From: Ascaphus truei | Lineage: Eukaryota > Chordata > Amphibia > Anura > Ascaphidae | DNA: 64,000 bases | Direction: 5' to 3' | Assembly (NCBI GenBank): GCA_036426205.1 | Contig: CM071570.1 | Span: forward strand, 57,456,926-57,520,925 | Shown here: positions 45,388-55,357 of the stretch, one piece after another | How the letters are laid out: every line of letters begins with the position of its first letter | Numbering within the stretch: the stretch's first letter is position 1 | Translations under genes and position numbers: made by a program | The notes under the pieces: generated by a model | Told to the model about the DNA's origin: nothing | Seen by the model: the letters and a program-made list of their open reading frames with translations, nothing else | Databases searched by the model: none

Positions 45388-47060
45388 TTGATAAACTGCC
45401 TTTTGAAATGAAAATATGTCATTATCTTTTAACTTCATGCAGCTGTACCCTGTAGCCCCCTCCCCCATGCACACACACAAGGCTCGCTCAAGGATTTGAA
45501 ACTCTTATCGACAGACACCTCCACAGAGTCATTCATTTTCTGAAGTTTGCCATTGTGTTCTTAATCCGTCCCTAGCCGAGCGTCACCTCACTGCACCTGC
45601 GAGTAATCCTCTTTGAGATGGGAGCCAGCTGATTACTGCGCATGCGCCTGTAAATTCACCACAGCTTGCTTGAGTGAGTGTCCAAAAAAAAATAATAATA
45701 ATAATTATTCTCTTCATTTTGTATTTTTATTTTCTCCACAAGCTTGCAAAAACCATCTTGATATTACGATATTCAATCTGTGCTGTAGCTTTTGACTGCG
45801 ACCCTGTGCGTTTGACTGCACATGGTTGATTTGTGTGCTTTTTATGTACTGTATTTGGGGGTGTAGGGATCATATTTTATGATGAACTGCCTTTTGAAAT
45901 TATGTCATTTCTTTGAACTGCAGTTCTACTGATCTTGAGTATTTCAACTTCTTATCTTATCTACAGTGCAGTACACCTCTCTCACACCATTCCATTGAAT
46001 GTGTGTCTTTCTGGTTTCAATCACATTCCTGCTTGCTTGTGAAGTTCAAGAGTGATTTTTTATTTTTATTTTCTATCTCTGTGCTGTAGCTTTTGACTGC
46101 GACCCTGTGCGTTTGACTGGACATGGTTGATTTGTGTGCTTTTTATGTACAGTACTGTATTTGGGAGTGTAGGGATCATATTATTATGATGAACTGCCTT
46201 TTGAAATTATAGTATGTCATTTTCTTTGAACTTCATGCAACTGTACATTGTATCCCCCTCCCCCACGCACACACACAAGGCTTGCTCAAGGATTTTAAAC
46301 TCTTATCGACAGACACCTCTACAGAGTCATTCATTTTCTGAAGCTTGCCATTGTGTTTTTAATCCGTCCCCAGCCGAGCAGCACCTCACTGCACCTGCGT
46401 GTAATCCTCTTTGAGATGGGAGCTAGCTAATTACTGATAACATGATAACATGAATGTAAATAAATATTTATTTTATCAGGAAGAAAATAAATAAATATAA
46501 AACGCTTGTCATTGTGTTTTTAATCCGTCCCTAGCAGAGCATCACCTCTCTGTAAATTCACCACGGCTTGCTTGAGGGAATGTCCAAAAAAAAAAAAAAG
46601 AACATTTTTTTCTCCTCATTTTGTATTTTTATTTTCTCCACAAGCCTGCAAAAACCATCTTGATATTACAATATTCAATCTTTGCTGTTGCTTTTGACTG
46701 CAACCCTGTGCGTTTGACTGCACATGGTTGATTTGTGTGCTTTTTATGTACTGTATTTGGGGGTGCAGGGATCAAATTATTATGATGACCTGCCTTTTAA
46801 AATTATGTCATTTCTTTGAACTGCTGCACAGCTAATCCTTCATGCAGCTGTACCGTGTAGCCCCCTCCTCCACGCACACACACAAGGCTCGCTCAAGGAT
46901 TTGAAACTCTTATCGACAGACACCTCCACCTCCACAGAGTCATTCATTTTCTGAAGCTTGCCATTGTGTTCTTAATCCGTCCCTAGTCGAGCGTCACCTC
47001 ACTGCGCCTGCGTGTAATCCTCTCTGAGATGGGAGCTAGCTGATTACTGCGCATGACTCA
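45388..47060. repeat. Tandem repeat array, units of roughly 500-800 bp
   Basis: Recurring blocks: ACTGCCTTTTGAAAT (45397, 45888, 46193; variant at 46791), ACACACACAAGGCTCGCTCA (45473, 46876; variant at 46271), TTCTGAAGCTTGCCATTGTG (three places) and ATTACTGCGCATGCGCCTGT (45631, partial 47044). It continues the array broken by the PLE at 38572. Such arrays can be subterminal repeats of a large DNA transposon; that is inference. Confidence 0.7.
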
Positions 47061-47449
47061 CCCACCCCCCCCCAACCTTTTGAGGCTTTGTTTATGGTAA
47101 CGCTTTGGAAAAATCCATTCTCGAATTTGATATGTAAATCTGATTTGCACAGCACTGTGAGAATTGAGAGTTAAAAAAACCATTAACTGATTCATGTTGT
47201 TTTGTCATTCATTCTTTTTCTTTGGTGTACTGTAGGTGTGGGGGGGGGGGGGTTGTTGTCAATGATTATGATTATGTAAATAAATAATTATTTTATTTTA
47301 TCAGGAACCAAAAAAAACAAATAGAAAAATAATCATGAATAATACATAATGCGGTCTTTATTAAGTTCTTCTGTTTGATGGAAATTGATGGCCGGTGGAG
47401 AAACATGAATAATGCACATTGATAATAATATTAATTAATAATATATAAT

Positions 47450-47492
<43 letters not shown>

Positions 47493-47708
47493 ATATAATT
47501 TTTTCCGTCTTTATCTTCTTCCTCATTCTGTGTACAGTACAGTAGTTCATTGAGAGAGGAGAGGTTTTGTATACATCATTACTGCTGTTTAGATACTGTA
47601 CACTTAACTGTACAAACAGTTCACAGACTGTACACGACACCCCCCCCCCTCTCTCCCAGTTCATTCTTTTTTCCTGAAAAGACAAGAAAACAAAAAATTA
47701 GTGCAGTT
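47061..47708. other. Spacer with simple repeats
   Basis: Contains a G-run near 47240-47252, a (TA)n run at about 47455-47489 and a C-run near 47641. No gene. Short TATTTATTTTATCAGGAA phrases at 46460 and 47290 resemble part of the interspersed repeat family. Confidence 0.5.
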
Positions 47709-48178
47709 ATGTGCATTCTGTATTATGGCATTGTGTGCTGTGTAGTACTGTTAAACTAGTCTATTCTGGAACTACTGTATACTGTGACTACTGTTAAATA
47801 GTTTGGAACCAGATGGCTGGTGCTGCTCTCTCTGGAAATAAATAAATTGAGCAGTTAGGTGCATACTGTACTGTATTATGGCATTGTGTACTGTATACTG
47901 TATCTACTCTATATTGGACTATAGTACACTGTTAGCACTGTCAAACAAGTCCATACTGGAACTACTGTATACTCTGACTACTGTTAAATATTTTGTAACC
48001 AGATGGCTGGTGCTGCTCTCTCTGGAAATAAATAAATTGAGCAGTTACTGTACTTTAGGTGCATACTGTATTATGGCATTGTGTACTGTATAGCTACTCA
48101 ATATTGGACTACGGTATGCAGTTACCGTAGTACTGTCAAACTAGTCTATACTGGAACTACTGTATACTCTGACTACTA
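47709..48178. repeat. Three tandem units, about 150-200 bp each
   Basis: Each unit contains TGTATTATGGCATTGTGT, then CTGGAACTACTGTATACT, GACTACTGTTAAATA and, in the first two, CCAGATGGCTGGTGCTGCTC. They lie immediately beyond the 3' end of the transposase gene. Confidence 0.8.
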
Positions 48179-48258
48179 GGAAAGAAAAAGTATGTGCCAT
48201 ACTTATCTGTATCATACTGTACTTACAATACTACAGTACAGTACTTCAGTATACCATA

Positions 48259-50000
48259 CTACCTTCCTGATGCTTGCCCAATGCGCGCGATCACAATGGG
48301 CAACACAGTCGCAATATGGTCAATATATTTATTGCATCGTTCCACGGTGAGTACATCGTTCCAAAAACTCAGTATGCTTTTCGCCAACTCATCCTTATTG
48401 GAGGGTTTCACGACTTTTCGGATATGGTCCTTCAGCTGATGCCAGACCATTTCGATCGGATTGAAATCTGGCGATCTGTCATTGGAAAAAAAGGACAATT
48501 AGTTTAAGAGATACAGTACACAGTAAAAACAGTGGGCAAAAAATGAGACACGGTTACCGCACTTACTCCGCTAGCGTCTTCACCCAGTCGATACCGCGCT
48601 CAAGGATATGCGCTGTTAACGCGGTGTGCTTCGGATCGTTGCCTTGGTAGAAACGGTGACCATCCAGGAACTCATGTGTGATGTATTCCACAATCTCAGG
48701 CACAATTTTCTCTTGGAAGAAAGCTTTATTCATGATTCCTATAACAAAAAAAGAAAAGTGCTCAAAAAACTGCACACTAGTACAGTACAGTGCGTAAGGC
48801 AAAAGCGTGTGACATACATTTTACTGTACCTTCAAAGATGTCGATGCATCCTGGTCCACGCCTAGAGATGGCACCCCACACATGCATCTTCAAATGGGTG
48901 TTTTGGACGCGGCTTCATAGATATGCGACCTTTTTTGTGGAATGCAAAGGTGGCAAATCTCTCCAGCGAAACAGTAGACTCGTCAGTGAAGATGCAATCC
49001 TGGAAAGTTTCTCCACTGTCGATCCATGCCTGGGCCTGGACCACTCTCTTGATTTTGTTAACGTCCCTTATCATGGGGTACGCTCTGTAATGACAAGGAA
49101 TAAACAATTTTAGAGGTACAGTACAGTTTCTTAAACAACACTTTTACCTCCTGTACTGTCCAGTACTAACCTCATACACCCATATTTCCATCCAATTCTG
49201 CGTCTCATATTCTTTATGCTGGTCTCGGATACAGTCAGATTGTGATTTTCCTGCAGAGTGTATTTGACCCTTAATGCACTCTTCTCATCATTCTCCTCAC
49301 TTATTTTGTCGACCAGAAGAGTTGTCTCCCTACAATGTACAGAAAAACAACAATCCGGTAAGTTACAGTGCAGTAGGCCACAAGCACAGCACATCATTTG
49401 CAGTAAAAATAGTATACAATGAGATATTGGTCTATTAATATGCAGCAATGTAAAAAATATACATACTGTATACTGTTGTTATATAAATATACCGAAATAA
49501 CTATAAAATTAGATACAGTAGATCTACTGTACACAATATATTGTTCTATTAATATGCAGCAATGTAAAAAAATATACATATACTGTTGTTATATAAATAT
49601 ACTGAAATAACTATAAAATTAGATACAGTAGATCTACAGTACACAATATATTGTTCTATTAATATGCAGCAATGTAAAAAATATACATACTGTATACTGT
49701 TATATAAATATACCGAAATAACTATAACTATATAACTATAAAAAAGATACAGTAGATCTACAGTACACTATTACAGTACACTAGTAGATCTACATTACAA
49801 TATTTTATAAATAAATAAATAAATGTAGTTATATAAATATACTTACGCGTTAGTTACCGTTGGTGTCCTCGTGCGTTGTCTGGTTATTCCGTGTGCATGA
49901 TAGCTCACGTGGTTGCTGGCACAACGAGGCCAGAAGCAGCTAACCAGCGTTGGATATCTGCAATTCGGTGTCCGCTCGTGTACATCTCCTTAATTCGCAT
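48259..50000 (-). pseudogene. Tc1/mariner-type transposase with introns
   Basis: Exons, minus strand: 50000-49847 (N-terminal helix-turn-helix, MRIKEMYTSGHRIADIQRWL; one frameshift near 49905), 49329-49171 (second DNA-binding part, ending RRIGWKYGCMR), 49084-48830 (first catalytic Asp in FTDESTV), 48738-48567 and 48475-48259 (Glu in SPDFNPIEMVW). Introns 49330-49846, 49085-49170, 48739-48829 and 48476-48566 have GT-AG borders and keep the frame, for example TLA-E-SPDF across the last. The second catalytic Asp, in the family motif QDNDPKH, is Gly here (QGNDPKH), and a one-base shift lies near 48887. It is therefore probably inactive. Family members cut and paste DNA at TA sites. Vertebrate Tc1 elements are usually intronless, so this structure is unusual. 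Confidence 0.75.
48476..48566 (-). other. Intron in the transposase gene (91 nt)
   Basis: Donor GGA/GTAAGT, acceptor AATGACAG/ATCGCC. Splicing joins GCG-GA to A-TCG-CCA, giving A-E-S-P. This restores the family-typical residues before DFNPIE. Intron 48739-48829 is also 91 nt (GAAG/GTACAG ... TTATAG/GAATC). Confidence 0.75.
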
Positions 50001-50186
50001 GCTGAGATCCTTTGAAATCTAACAGGAATTGCTGCGAGTAGAAAGAAATACAAACACAAGAATGTATATTCGATGTTTAGTCGCTGTGTATTCAATGTGC
50101 AGTGAATCCACAAAATGGATGGTGTATTTATACGTTAATGACTCACATTAGAGTATGCCCACTTTCAACACCTGTACCTCGTCGCC
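50001..50186. promoter_or_regulatory. Divergent intergenic region between transposase and BEN gene
   Basis: A 186-base space separates the first coding Met of the minus-strand transposase (50000) from the plus-strand start at 50187. GTATTTATACG near 50126 is TATA-like for the plus gene. CCTGTTAG/ATTTC near 50022 on the minus strand could be an acceptor for a further 5' exon. Shared regulation is inferred from layout only. Confidence 0.4.
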
Positions 50187-51713
50187 ATGCATAAAAGGTT
50201 ACACACTTTGCAAAGCCCACCACTCGATGATCTTTATCTGAACTTGCCCTTGTCCAGATACTGCATTGTGCCATCTGCTTCGATGGATCAACCCCGATTC
50301 TACAGACGCAGGAAGCCACTCGCCTCTGCCGTGCCTGTCACGCAGAAAAAGCGAAAGGCGGCAGCCGTTTCCAAGCATAGGCCAAAGCGACAGGCTAAGG
50401 CCAATAAAGAAAACCTTCTGCTGACCCCAAAGGCTAAGGGTTTTAATAGACGTCAGTCTTATTATGTCAAGAAGAAATACAGTGAAGTACACTCAATGCA
50501 AAACAAATGGCAGCAAACCCATCGAACCCGCAGACCACTTCCTCCAATACGCTTTGACGATTCTGCTGCCGCTCTCCCGGATATCTTCAGCCCATCTTCT
50601 CCACTACTCGTCCTCGACGCTGCTGCTGCCCTCCCGGAAACCCACAGGCCATCTTCGCCACTGCTCTTTGACGACGCTGCCGCTGGTGCCCCTGAAATCC
50701 ACGGGTCATTTTCTCCTTTGCGCTTAGACGACTCTGACGCTTCTCGCCTGGAAATCCAGAGGTTACTTTCTCCATCCCTCTTCGATGACGCTGCCGGTTC
50801 TCCTCTCCCGGATATCCACAGGTCACCTCCTCCACCCTTCTTCGGCGACGCTGCCGCTTCTCTCTATGGAACCCCCATCTCATCCTCCATAGCACCCATC
50901 CACTCAGATGTCCACAGCACGCCATGCACAAGAAGCATCTCGTTAGACGGGATGCTGAATGGGATAAGTGTGGATATCCCCGGGAACTCTATTGTGCTGG
51001 CAAAGATAGATCTGCTTCTGGAGACCATGCTAAATATGGATCAACGGATGCTAAATATGGATCAATGGATGCAGAAGATGAATCAACAGATGGAGAAGAT
51101 GGATCGACGGATGGAGAAGTTAGAGACTGAAATAGCGGGGATACATAATTTGCTCGGTATTCATGTCCCTGTATCCCCGACGCCAGAGCAGGAGGGTGGT
51201 ATGGATGTGATGAATGGGACCTTCGAACACCTTCCATCACCAAGCGCACCCCCTCCACCAGAAGATTTTGTGTACATGTATGCCGTTGAGGAGGAGTATA
51301 ACATGACAACCCCGTCAAGACCACGCCAGGAGACAACACGGTGACCAAGACAGGAGGAAAGCTTCCTCCCAGACAACCTACCCTCGCCCGCCGCCACAAG
51401 CACACCCGCTCACGGAAGAACACCCGCTTCCAGAACCCAGCCTACATTCGCTTGCATTGATACGGTGCCCGACATCATCCTGCGCGATCTGCCACCAGCA
51501 CTCAGGGAGAAGTATAGGGTGATGAGTGCTGGTGTACCCCACAAGTATGCCTTGTTAATTTTTAAGCAGCACGTGTCCTACTTGATGTACTGCGAGTGGG
51601 CCTTCAAAGTGAACTACGAAGGAAATCGCGAAAAAAAGGCTCTTCCTGACAATTTAAGAAAGACCATTCTGGAGGAATTAAAGCGCTTTTTTTTTCAATT
51701 ACAGATCCTTTAA
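50187..51713 (+). pseudogene. BEN-domain protein with tandem acidic repeats and coiled coil
   Basis: One frame of about 508 codons with a single in-frame TGA at 51342-51344. Residues 30-100 are basic (RRRKPL, KKRKAAAV, RPKRQAKANKEN), a likely nuclear-localisation and DNA-contacting tail. Residues about 120-233 are six imperfect 20-residue repeats with FDDAAA-x-PEIHR-x-SPLL pattern. Residues about 278-315 form a Met-rich heptad coiled coil (MLNMDQRMLNMDQWMQKM). After the TGA the frame runs on to a C-terminal BEN-like domain (about 51485-51700): LREKYRV, then FKVNYEGNREKKALPDNLRK and TILEELKRFF. BEN domains bind DNA and chromatin partners. It lies head to head with the transposase. The BEN call is by eye from the KKALP...LR..I....RRFF pattern. 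Confidence 0.65.
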
Positions 51714-52616
51714 TGAAAGGCGTTTGAGACTGCATTAATGGCATTTTGCGCCATGCAAGTCATCAGCCATAGAAGGACAATCTGGTGGAGTACGCATTTG
51801 CGTGAGTGTTCAACTGTTGTAAATTTTTTGTAAATGTTTTGTTCCAGTCCCCAAGGGCCGCAAACAGGCCTGGTTTTCAAAGGTTATCCTGAAAACCGGG
51901 CCTTTTTGCGGCCCTCAAGGACTGGAGTTGTGCAGGCCTGACTGACTGCTCTGCACACCATCCTACTGTAAATGTTTTGACTTGCTGTACTTTAATAAAG
52001 GAGATGTTGCTTTTTGTATATTTTATGAATAAAGAATTTTTTTTAATAACAGGTAAGACCATACTGTTGTGCTGTACAGTACATGTTTTGACCTGCTGTA
52101 CTTAAATAAAGGAGATGTTGTGTGTTTTAACTTGAATTAATAAATAAATGTTTTTATTTACTGTACACAAGACCTGCACAATTCCAGTACCCGAGGGCCG
52201 CAAACAGTCCCGGTTTTCAAAGGTTATTTGCGGCCCTCGAGGCCTGGAGTTGTGCAGGCCTGACTGACTGCTCTGCACACCATCCTACTGTAAATGTTTT
52301 GACTTGCTGTACTTTAATAAAAGAAAATGTAGATTTGTTTTAAATTGTTCCATTGTCTCCTTTGATACTGTAACAAAATACAGTGTTTCTAGAGTGTACT
52401 GTCCAAGCATACTGTACTGTATACTGTAGGCATGCTCAGTACTGTATATCCCAAGAGTATTAAATAAAATACAAGACACATACTGTACTGTATGCACTGG
52501 TATAGAAGACATGCATACTTTTTATTTTCTCGGGTTTATTATACAGTATACTGTATATAAAAAAAAGCATTGTATACAGTACGGTCTGAAAACATCAGCA
52601 TACTGTTTCAGGTATT
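51714..52616. other. 3' flanks of the BEN and forkhead genes
   Basis: Two related hairpin repeats (about 51843-51924 and 52193-52248) with GGGCCGCAAACAG, GGTTTTCAAAGG and GCGGCCCTC lie in tandem, each followed by TGTGCAGGCCTGACTGACTG and CACCATCCTACTGTAAATG. AATAAAGGAGATG at about 51997 could be the polyadenylation signal of the BEN gene. AATAAA-like sequences on the minus strand near 52520-52545 could serve the forkhead gene. Otherwise TACTGTA-rich sequence. Confidence 0.55.
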
Positions 52617-52743
52617 CTATCCTAATCCATAACAATGGCCACTAAACTGTAGACTCCGTACGTGGTTTTTTAAATCCGATTCAGCAATGTGCAGGCATTG
52701 CGATATTATCCATCGATATCCCTCCATTTGCCGTTTTCTTTTC
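52617..52743 (-). other. Possible second exon of the forkhead-like gene
   Basis: Minus-strand acceptor TTTTTTCCTCAG at 52744-52755 opens a 41-codon frame (KRKRQMEGYRWIISQCLHIA ... GHCYGLG, stop at 52617). The upstream exon ends with a perfect donor, CTATG/GTGAGT, near 53070. Direct joining creates TGA at the junction, so either this is untranslated or a base error or frameshift lies upstream. Confidence 0.35.
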
Positions 52744-52755
52744 TGAGGAAAAAAT

Positions 52756-53067
52756 AAATAAAAGTTTTACTGTAATGGTCAGTCCCCTAAAGAAGTTCCC
52801 AGTTAGTCCCCCCAATAATTTTCTCGGGGGGCGTCTCCTGTTCACATGTGCATGCGCCTACCATTGATGTGATGACACGCATATGCGTTTCAAGAAGGTT
52901 CCAATGCACATGCGCCTAGCGTTCCACCATTTGTTCAGTATCTGCAGTACTGTAGAAGCCGCTCAGCCAATGATATTGGTTACAGGAGAATCGCTTGACT
53001 TTTGAATCGCACTGATATTGATATTTTCAAAATAAAAAAAAAACAGAATAAAATACGGCAACATTAC
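52756..53067. other. Spacer or intron with inverted CATGCGC repeats
   Basis: GTGCATGCGCCTACC (52848) and GCACATGCGCCTAGC (52906) flank ACGCATATGCGTTTC. The region would be the intron of the forkhead gene if 52617-52743 is an exon. No other feature. Confidence 0.4.
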
Positions 53068-53670
53068 TCACCATAGAATTTCCCATTCAGCTGGCGCCGG
53101 GCCACTGCCAGTCCAGTATTCTTGATCATACATGTTGACAGTTGACAGCGGGACTACTACACCTGTAGTCAGTTGATGAGGCTGGATATCGCTTAGGTAC
53201 ATGCAGGCTTGCTCGAAACTGCACGTGAAATCTGGCTCAGGCTGCAAGTATCCGTGCGTGGACAGACAGCAAGGGTTGTCACTGACGGTCGGACCGTTAT
53301 TGGAAGCCGGTGCTGGTGCATTGCTTGCCAGTGACTGTCGTTTCTTAGTTGGTTTTAACATGACCTTTTGCCTTTTGCCATCTGCATGATCATAGATACA
53401 GGAAAAACTCGGTGATACACACCAATACCCTCCAATAAATTCGGGATCAATACGATAAAAACATGGATCGCTACATAACTTTTTCCTTATTGCACGCTTC
53501 CACACATGAGGAGCTGGCGAAAATTTGTAAAAGTCATAGTTTTCGATAAAATACTGATAAATTTGAACAACTGTTGCCATCTTATCATCTGTTGCATTAA
53601 TTGCGGCCCATATTAAATAAGCGCACGTTCTGTTGGGTTTTTGGAACACGGGCTGGACTTGTACACTCAT
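53068..53670 (-). CDS. Forkhead (winged-helix)-like protein
   Basis: 200 codons from ATG 53670, uninterrupted. Residues about 12-90 follow the forkhead fold: RTCAYLIWAAINATDDKMAT for helix 1 and the turn, VVQIYQYFIENYDFY for helix 2, then VWKRAIRKKLCSDPCFYRI for recognition helix 3 (family W-x-x-SIRHxLSxxxCF), and GGYWCVSPSF for the wing strand (family GxYWxLxP). The usual SIRHNLS is AIRKKLC, so DNA specificity may differ. A basic stretch (KRQKVMLKPTKKRQ) follows at about 105-118. Forkhead proteins are transcription factors and are not known as standard transposon genes. It sits inside an LTR retroelement, 1.35 kb from the BEN gene. Reading to TGA at 53068 overlaps a good splice donor. Confidence 0.7.
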   Translation of the reverse strand: MSVQVQPVFQKPNRTCAYLIWAAINATDDKMATVVQIYQYFIENYDFYKFSPAPHVWKRAIRKKLCSDPCFYRIDPEFIGGYWCVSPSFSCIYDHADGKRQKVMLKPTKKRQSLASNAPAPASNNGPTVSDNPCCLSTHGYLQPEPDFTCSFEQACMYLSDIQPHQLTTGVVVPLSTVNMYDQEYWTGSGPAPAEWEILW

Positions 53671-54069
53671 GGCGGGACTCTCTGGACAATAACCAGAAAC
53701 TGGTGCTTGTCTTTCTTTAATGTGAAAAGCCTAAATTGATACATTATTGTAACCTCTTCCTTCAGTCCCAAGGCCAATTTACAATAGCCCACTGTGGTAT
53801 CTTTTTTAAACGAAACACCTGCAAGTCGACACATTACTGAAGTGCATGCGCATTACAATTCATGAAAATCTGCCATCTGGCGGACACGCGAAGAATTGCA
53901 ACCTAGTAAATCTGAACCATTCTCAATAAACGCATCAACCGCGCATCAACCGCGCATCAACCGCGCATCAACCACGCATCAACCGCGGCTGAGAATGCGG
54001 CATGCACCCGGTGAAGTGCGTAGCATTCGAAAACAAATCCAGGAAAAATGCGGTGATGTTGTAGAATAA
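53671..54069. other. Upstream region of the forkhead-like gene and right edge of the inserted block
   Basis: Non-coding. Contains a tract of five 11-bp units (next entry), followed by GGCTGAGAATGCGGCATGC and GAAGTGCGTAGCATTCG. Somewhere between here and 54070 sequence resembling the LTR element resumes. No clear inverted terminal repeat with 37875 could be established. Confidence 0.4.
53931..53985. repeat. Five tandem 11-bp units CGCATCAACCG
   Basis: Units are contiguous with one variant (CGCATCAACCA), with no spacers, so this is a minisatellite. It could serve as a subterminal protein-binding array; that is speculative. Confidence 0.9.
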
Positions 54070-54363
54070 AAGGGGCCACGACAGTATGTACCAGAACCTC
54101 TTATGCAGGAAATAGAGGACAATAGGGATGCTTGGTTAAGGGAGTCTGTGGAGGACTACATCAAGTTTAAGTCTAGTCATGTGGAGCATAGGACAGAGGC
54201 TAGAATTTGCTATCTAATGAGAATCTGGAGTATTGGGCGCAATATCTATATGCACAAGATGGAGTACCGGCCTGGGAACGGGCAGTCTAGATGCTATAGC
54301 ATATCAGTGCTAGATGCTAATGGGAGGGAGGTAAAGAAGCCTGATCCCAGGCATTACTACTGA
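54070..54363 (+). pseudogene. C-terminal gag-like fragment before the 3' LTR
   Basis: Frame KGPRQYVPEPLMQEIEDNRD ... ending RHYY stop at 54361-54363. The first Met is at 54103, but the frame is open from a TAA near 54064, so it may be the continuation of the split reading at 37571-37858. It contains a helix-rich segment (WLRESVEDYIKFKSSHVEHR). I recognise no known domain. It lies 190 bases before the 3' LTR. Confidence 0.45.
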
Positions 54364-54540
54364 GGCTTAGATTCTCCTCAGGAGTAGTCCATAAGTGTAA
54401 GGCTGTATACCATAATGTCTTATGCAATTATGTACAGTGTGGGAAGATGTATTCCTGTATTGATATTCTTGTTTTGTGTTTTGCAGTGCTATTTAAATAA
54501 GGTTCCGCAAATTTAGGTCCAAGCAGGGTCATTGGATTCC

Positions 54541-54553
54541 ACCAGGGGGAGAT
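54541..54553 (+). promoter_or_regulatory. Polypurine tract of the LTR element
   Basis: ACCAGGGGGAGAT abuts the TGTAG start of the 3' LTR. This is the expected place and composition for the plus-strand primer. Confidence 0.65.
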
Positions 54554-55353
54554 TGTAGCCCTGTATAATTTTGGGTTTACATACCTCTCTCATTCTGTGC
54601 AGTAATCCCTATTAAGAGGGCAGGTTTGCCAGAATTCATCATGGAGGTTTGCCCTTAACCCCTGTGATGTGTAAGGTGTAGCAAAGGAAGTGACAGCATG
54701 CTCTGTGTCCACTGTTAGTGACACAGGGGGTGGGCCTTCTGGAAACTATATATTATGCATCGCTTCCTAAAGTTAGTGTGTCAGATCAGATCCAGACAGT
54801 GCAAGTGTCTGGTGCAAGGGCTGTGAGTCTGTGCAGCTCAAGTGGCAGAGTGACAAGCTGACCCCACACTGTGTCCAGGGCTCTGGCACAGCTGGTAGCC
54901 TCCCTTAGGGGAGAGGTGGCAGGAATATCCCTGGCTCTATTACAGAGTCAGGAGGGACTTCCTTGAGATGTGCAGCTATATGATGTGCGGCTAAGTACCG
55001 GCCGCTATGATGGGTAGTCTGCCATGCATGATGCAAATAAAGATGCCCTTGAATCAAGACCCTTCTTGCCTGTGACTGGAGCTAATCAGGAAGAAGATGC
55101 ACCCAGAAGTTCTCTTCCAGAGACTCCTCCTTGCTATCGTGGGGATCTGGAAGGGATGGAGGCGCTGTACCAACTGTGAGTAGAACTCAGCATTACCTCA
55201 TACGCCTGTCATGGTGAAATCCCCACTACCAACGAGTGGGAGACTCAGGAGTCCTGTGAGCCAGCAGGTGCACCACACTACACTGACATGTAACGGGGGC
55301 AGTTTCTACACCTAGGGGCCCATATGAGATTGGTTAGGGGTCGAACCGTTACA
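54554..55353 (+). repeat. 3' LTR, 800 bp, intact
   Basis: Starts TGTAGCCCTGTA and ends GAACCGTTACA. TATATAT at 54747-54753 and AATAAA at 55036-55041 give plausible U3/R/U5 borders. Followed by AATA (55354-55357), matching the 4 bases before the 5' LTR. It differs from the 5' LTR at a modest number of substitutions, so the insertion is not very recent. It contains the unoccupied version of the PLE target site (AGTCTGCCATGCATGATG). Confidence 0.9.
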
Positions 55354-55357
55354 AATA

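Noticed and set aside
53931..53985. CRISPR-like short repeats
   Set aside because: The 11-bp units are contiguous, with no spacers, in vertebrate-type DNA. This is a minisatellite.
31968..55353. Active retrovirus-like provirus
   Set aside because: No protease, RT, integrase or envelope motif in the element-specific sequence, broken gag-like frames, and an interrupted 5' LTR.
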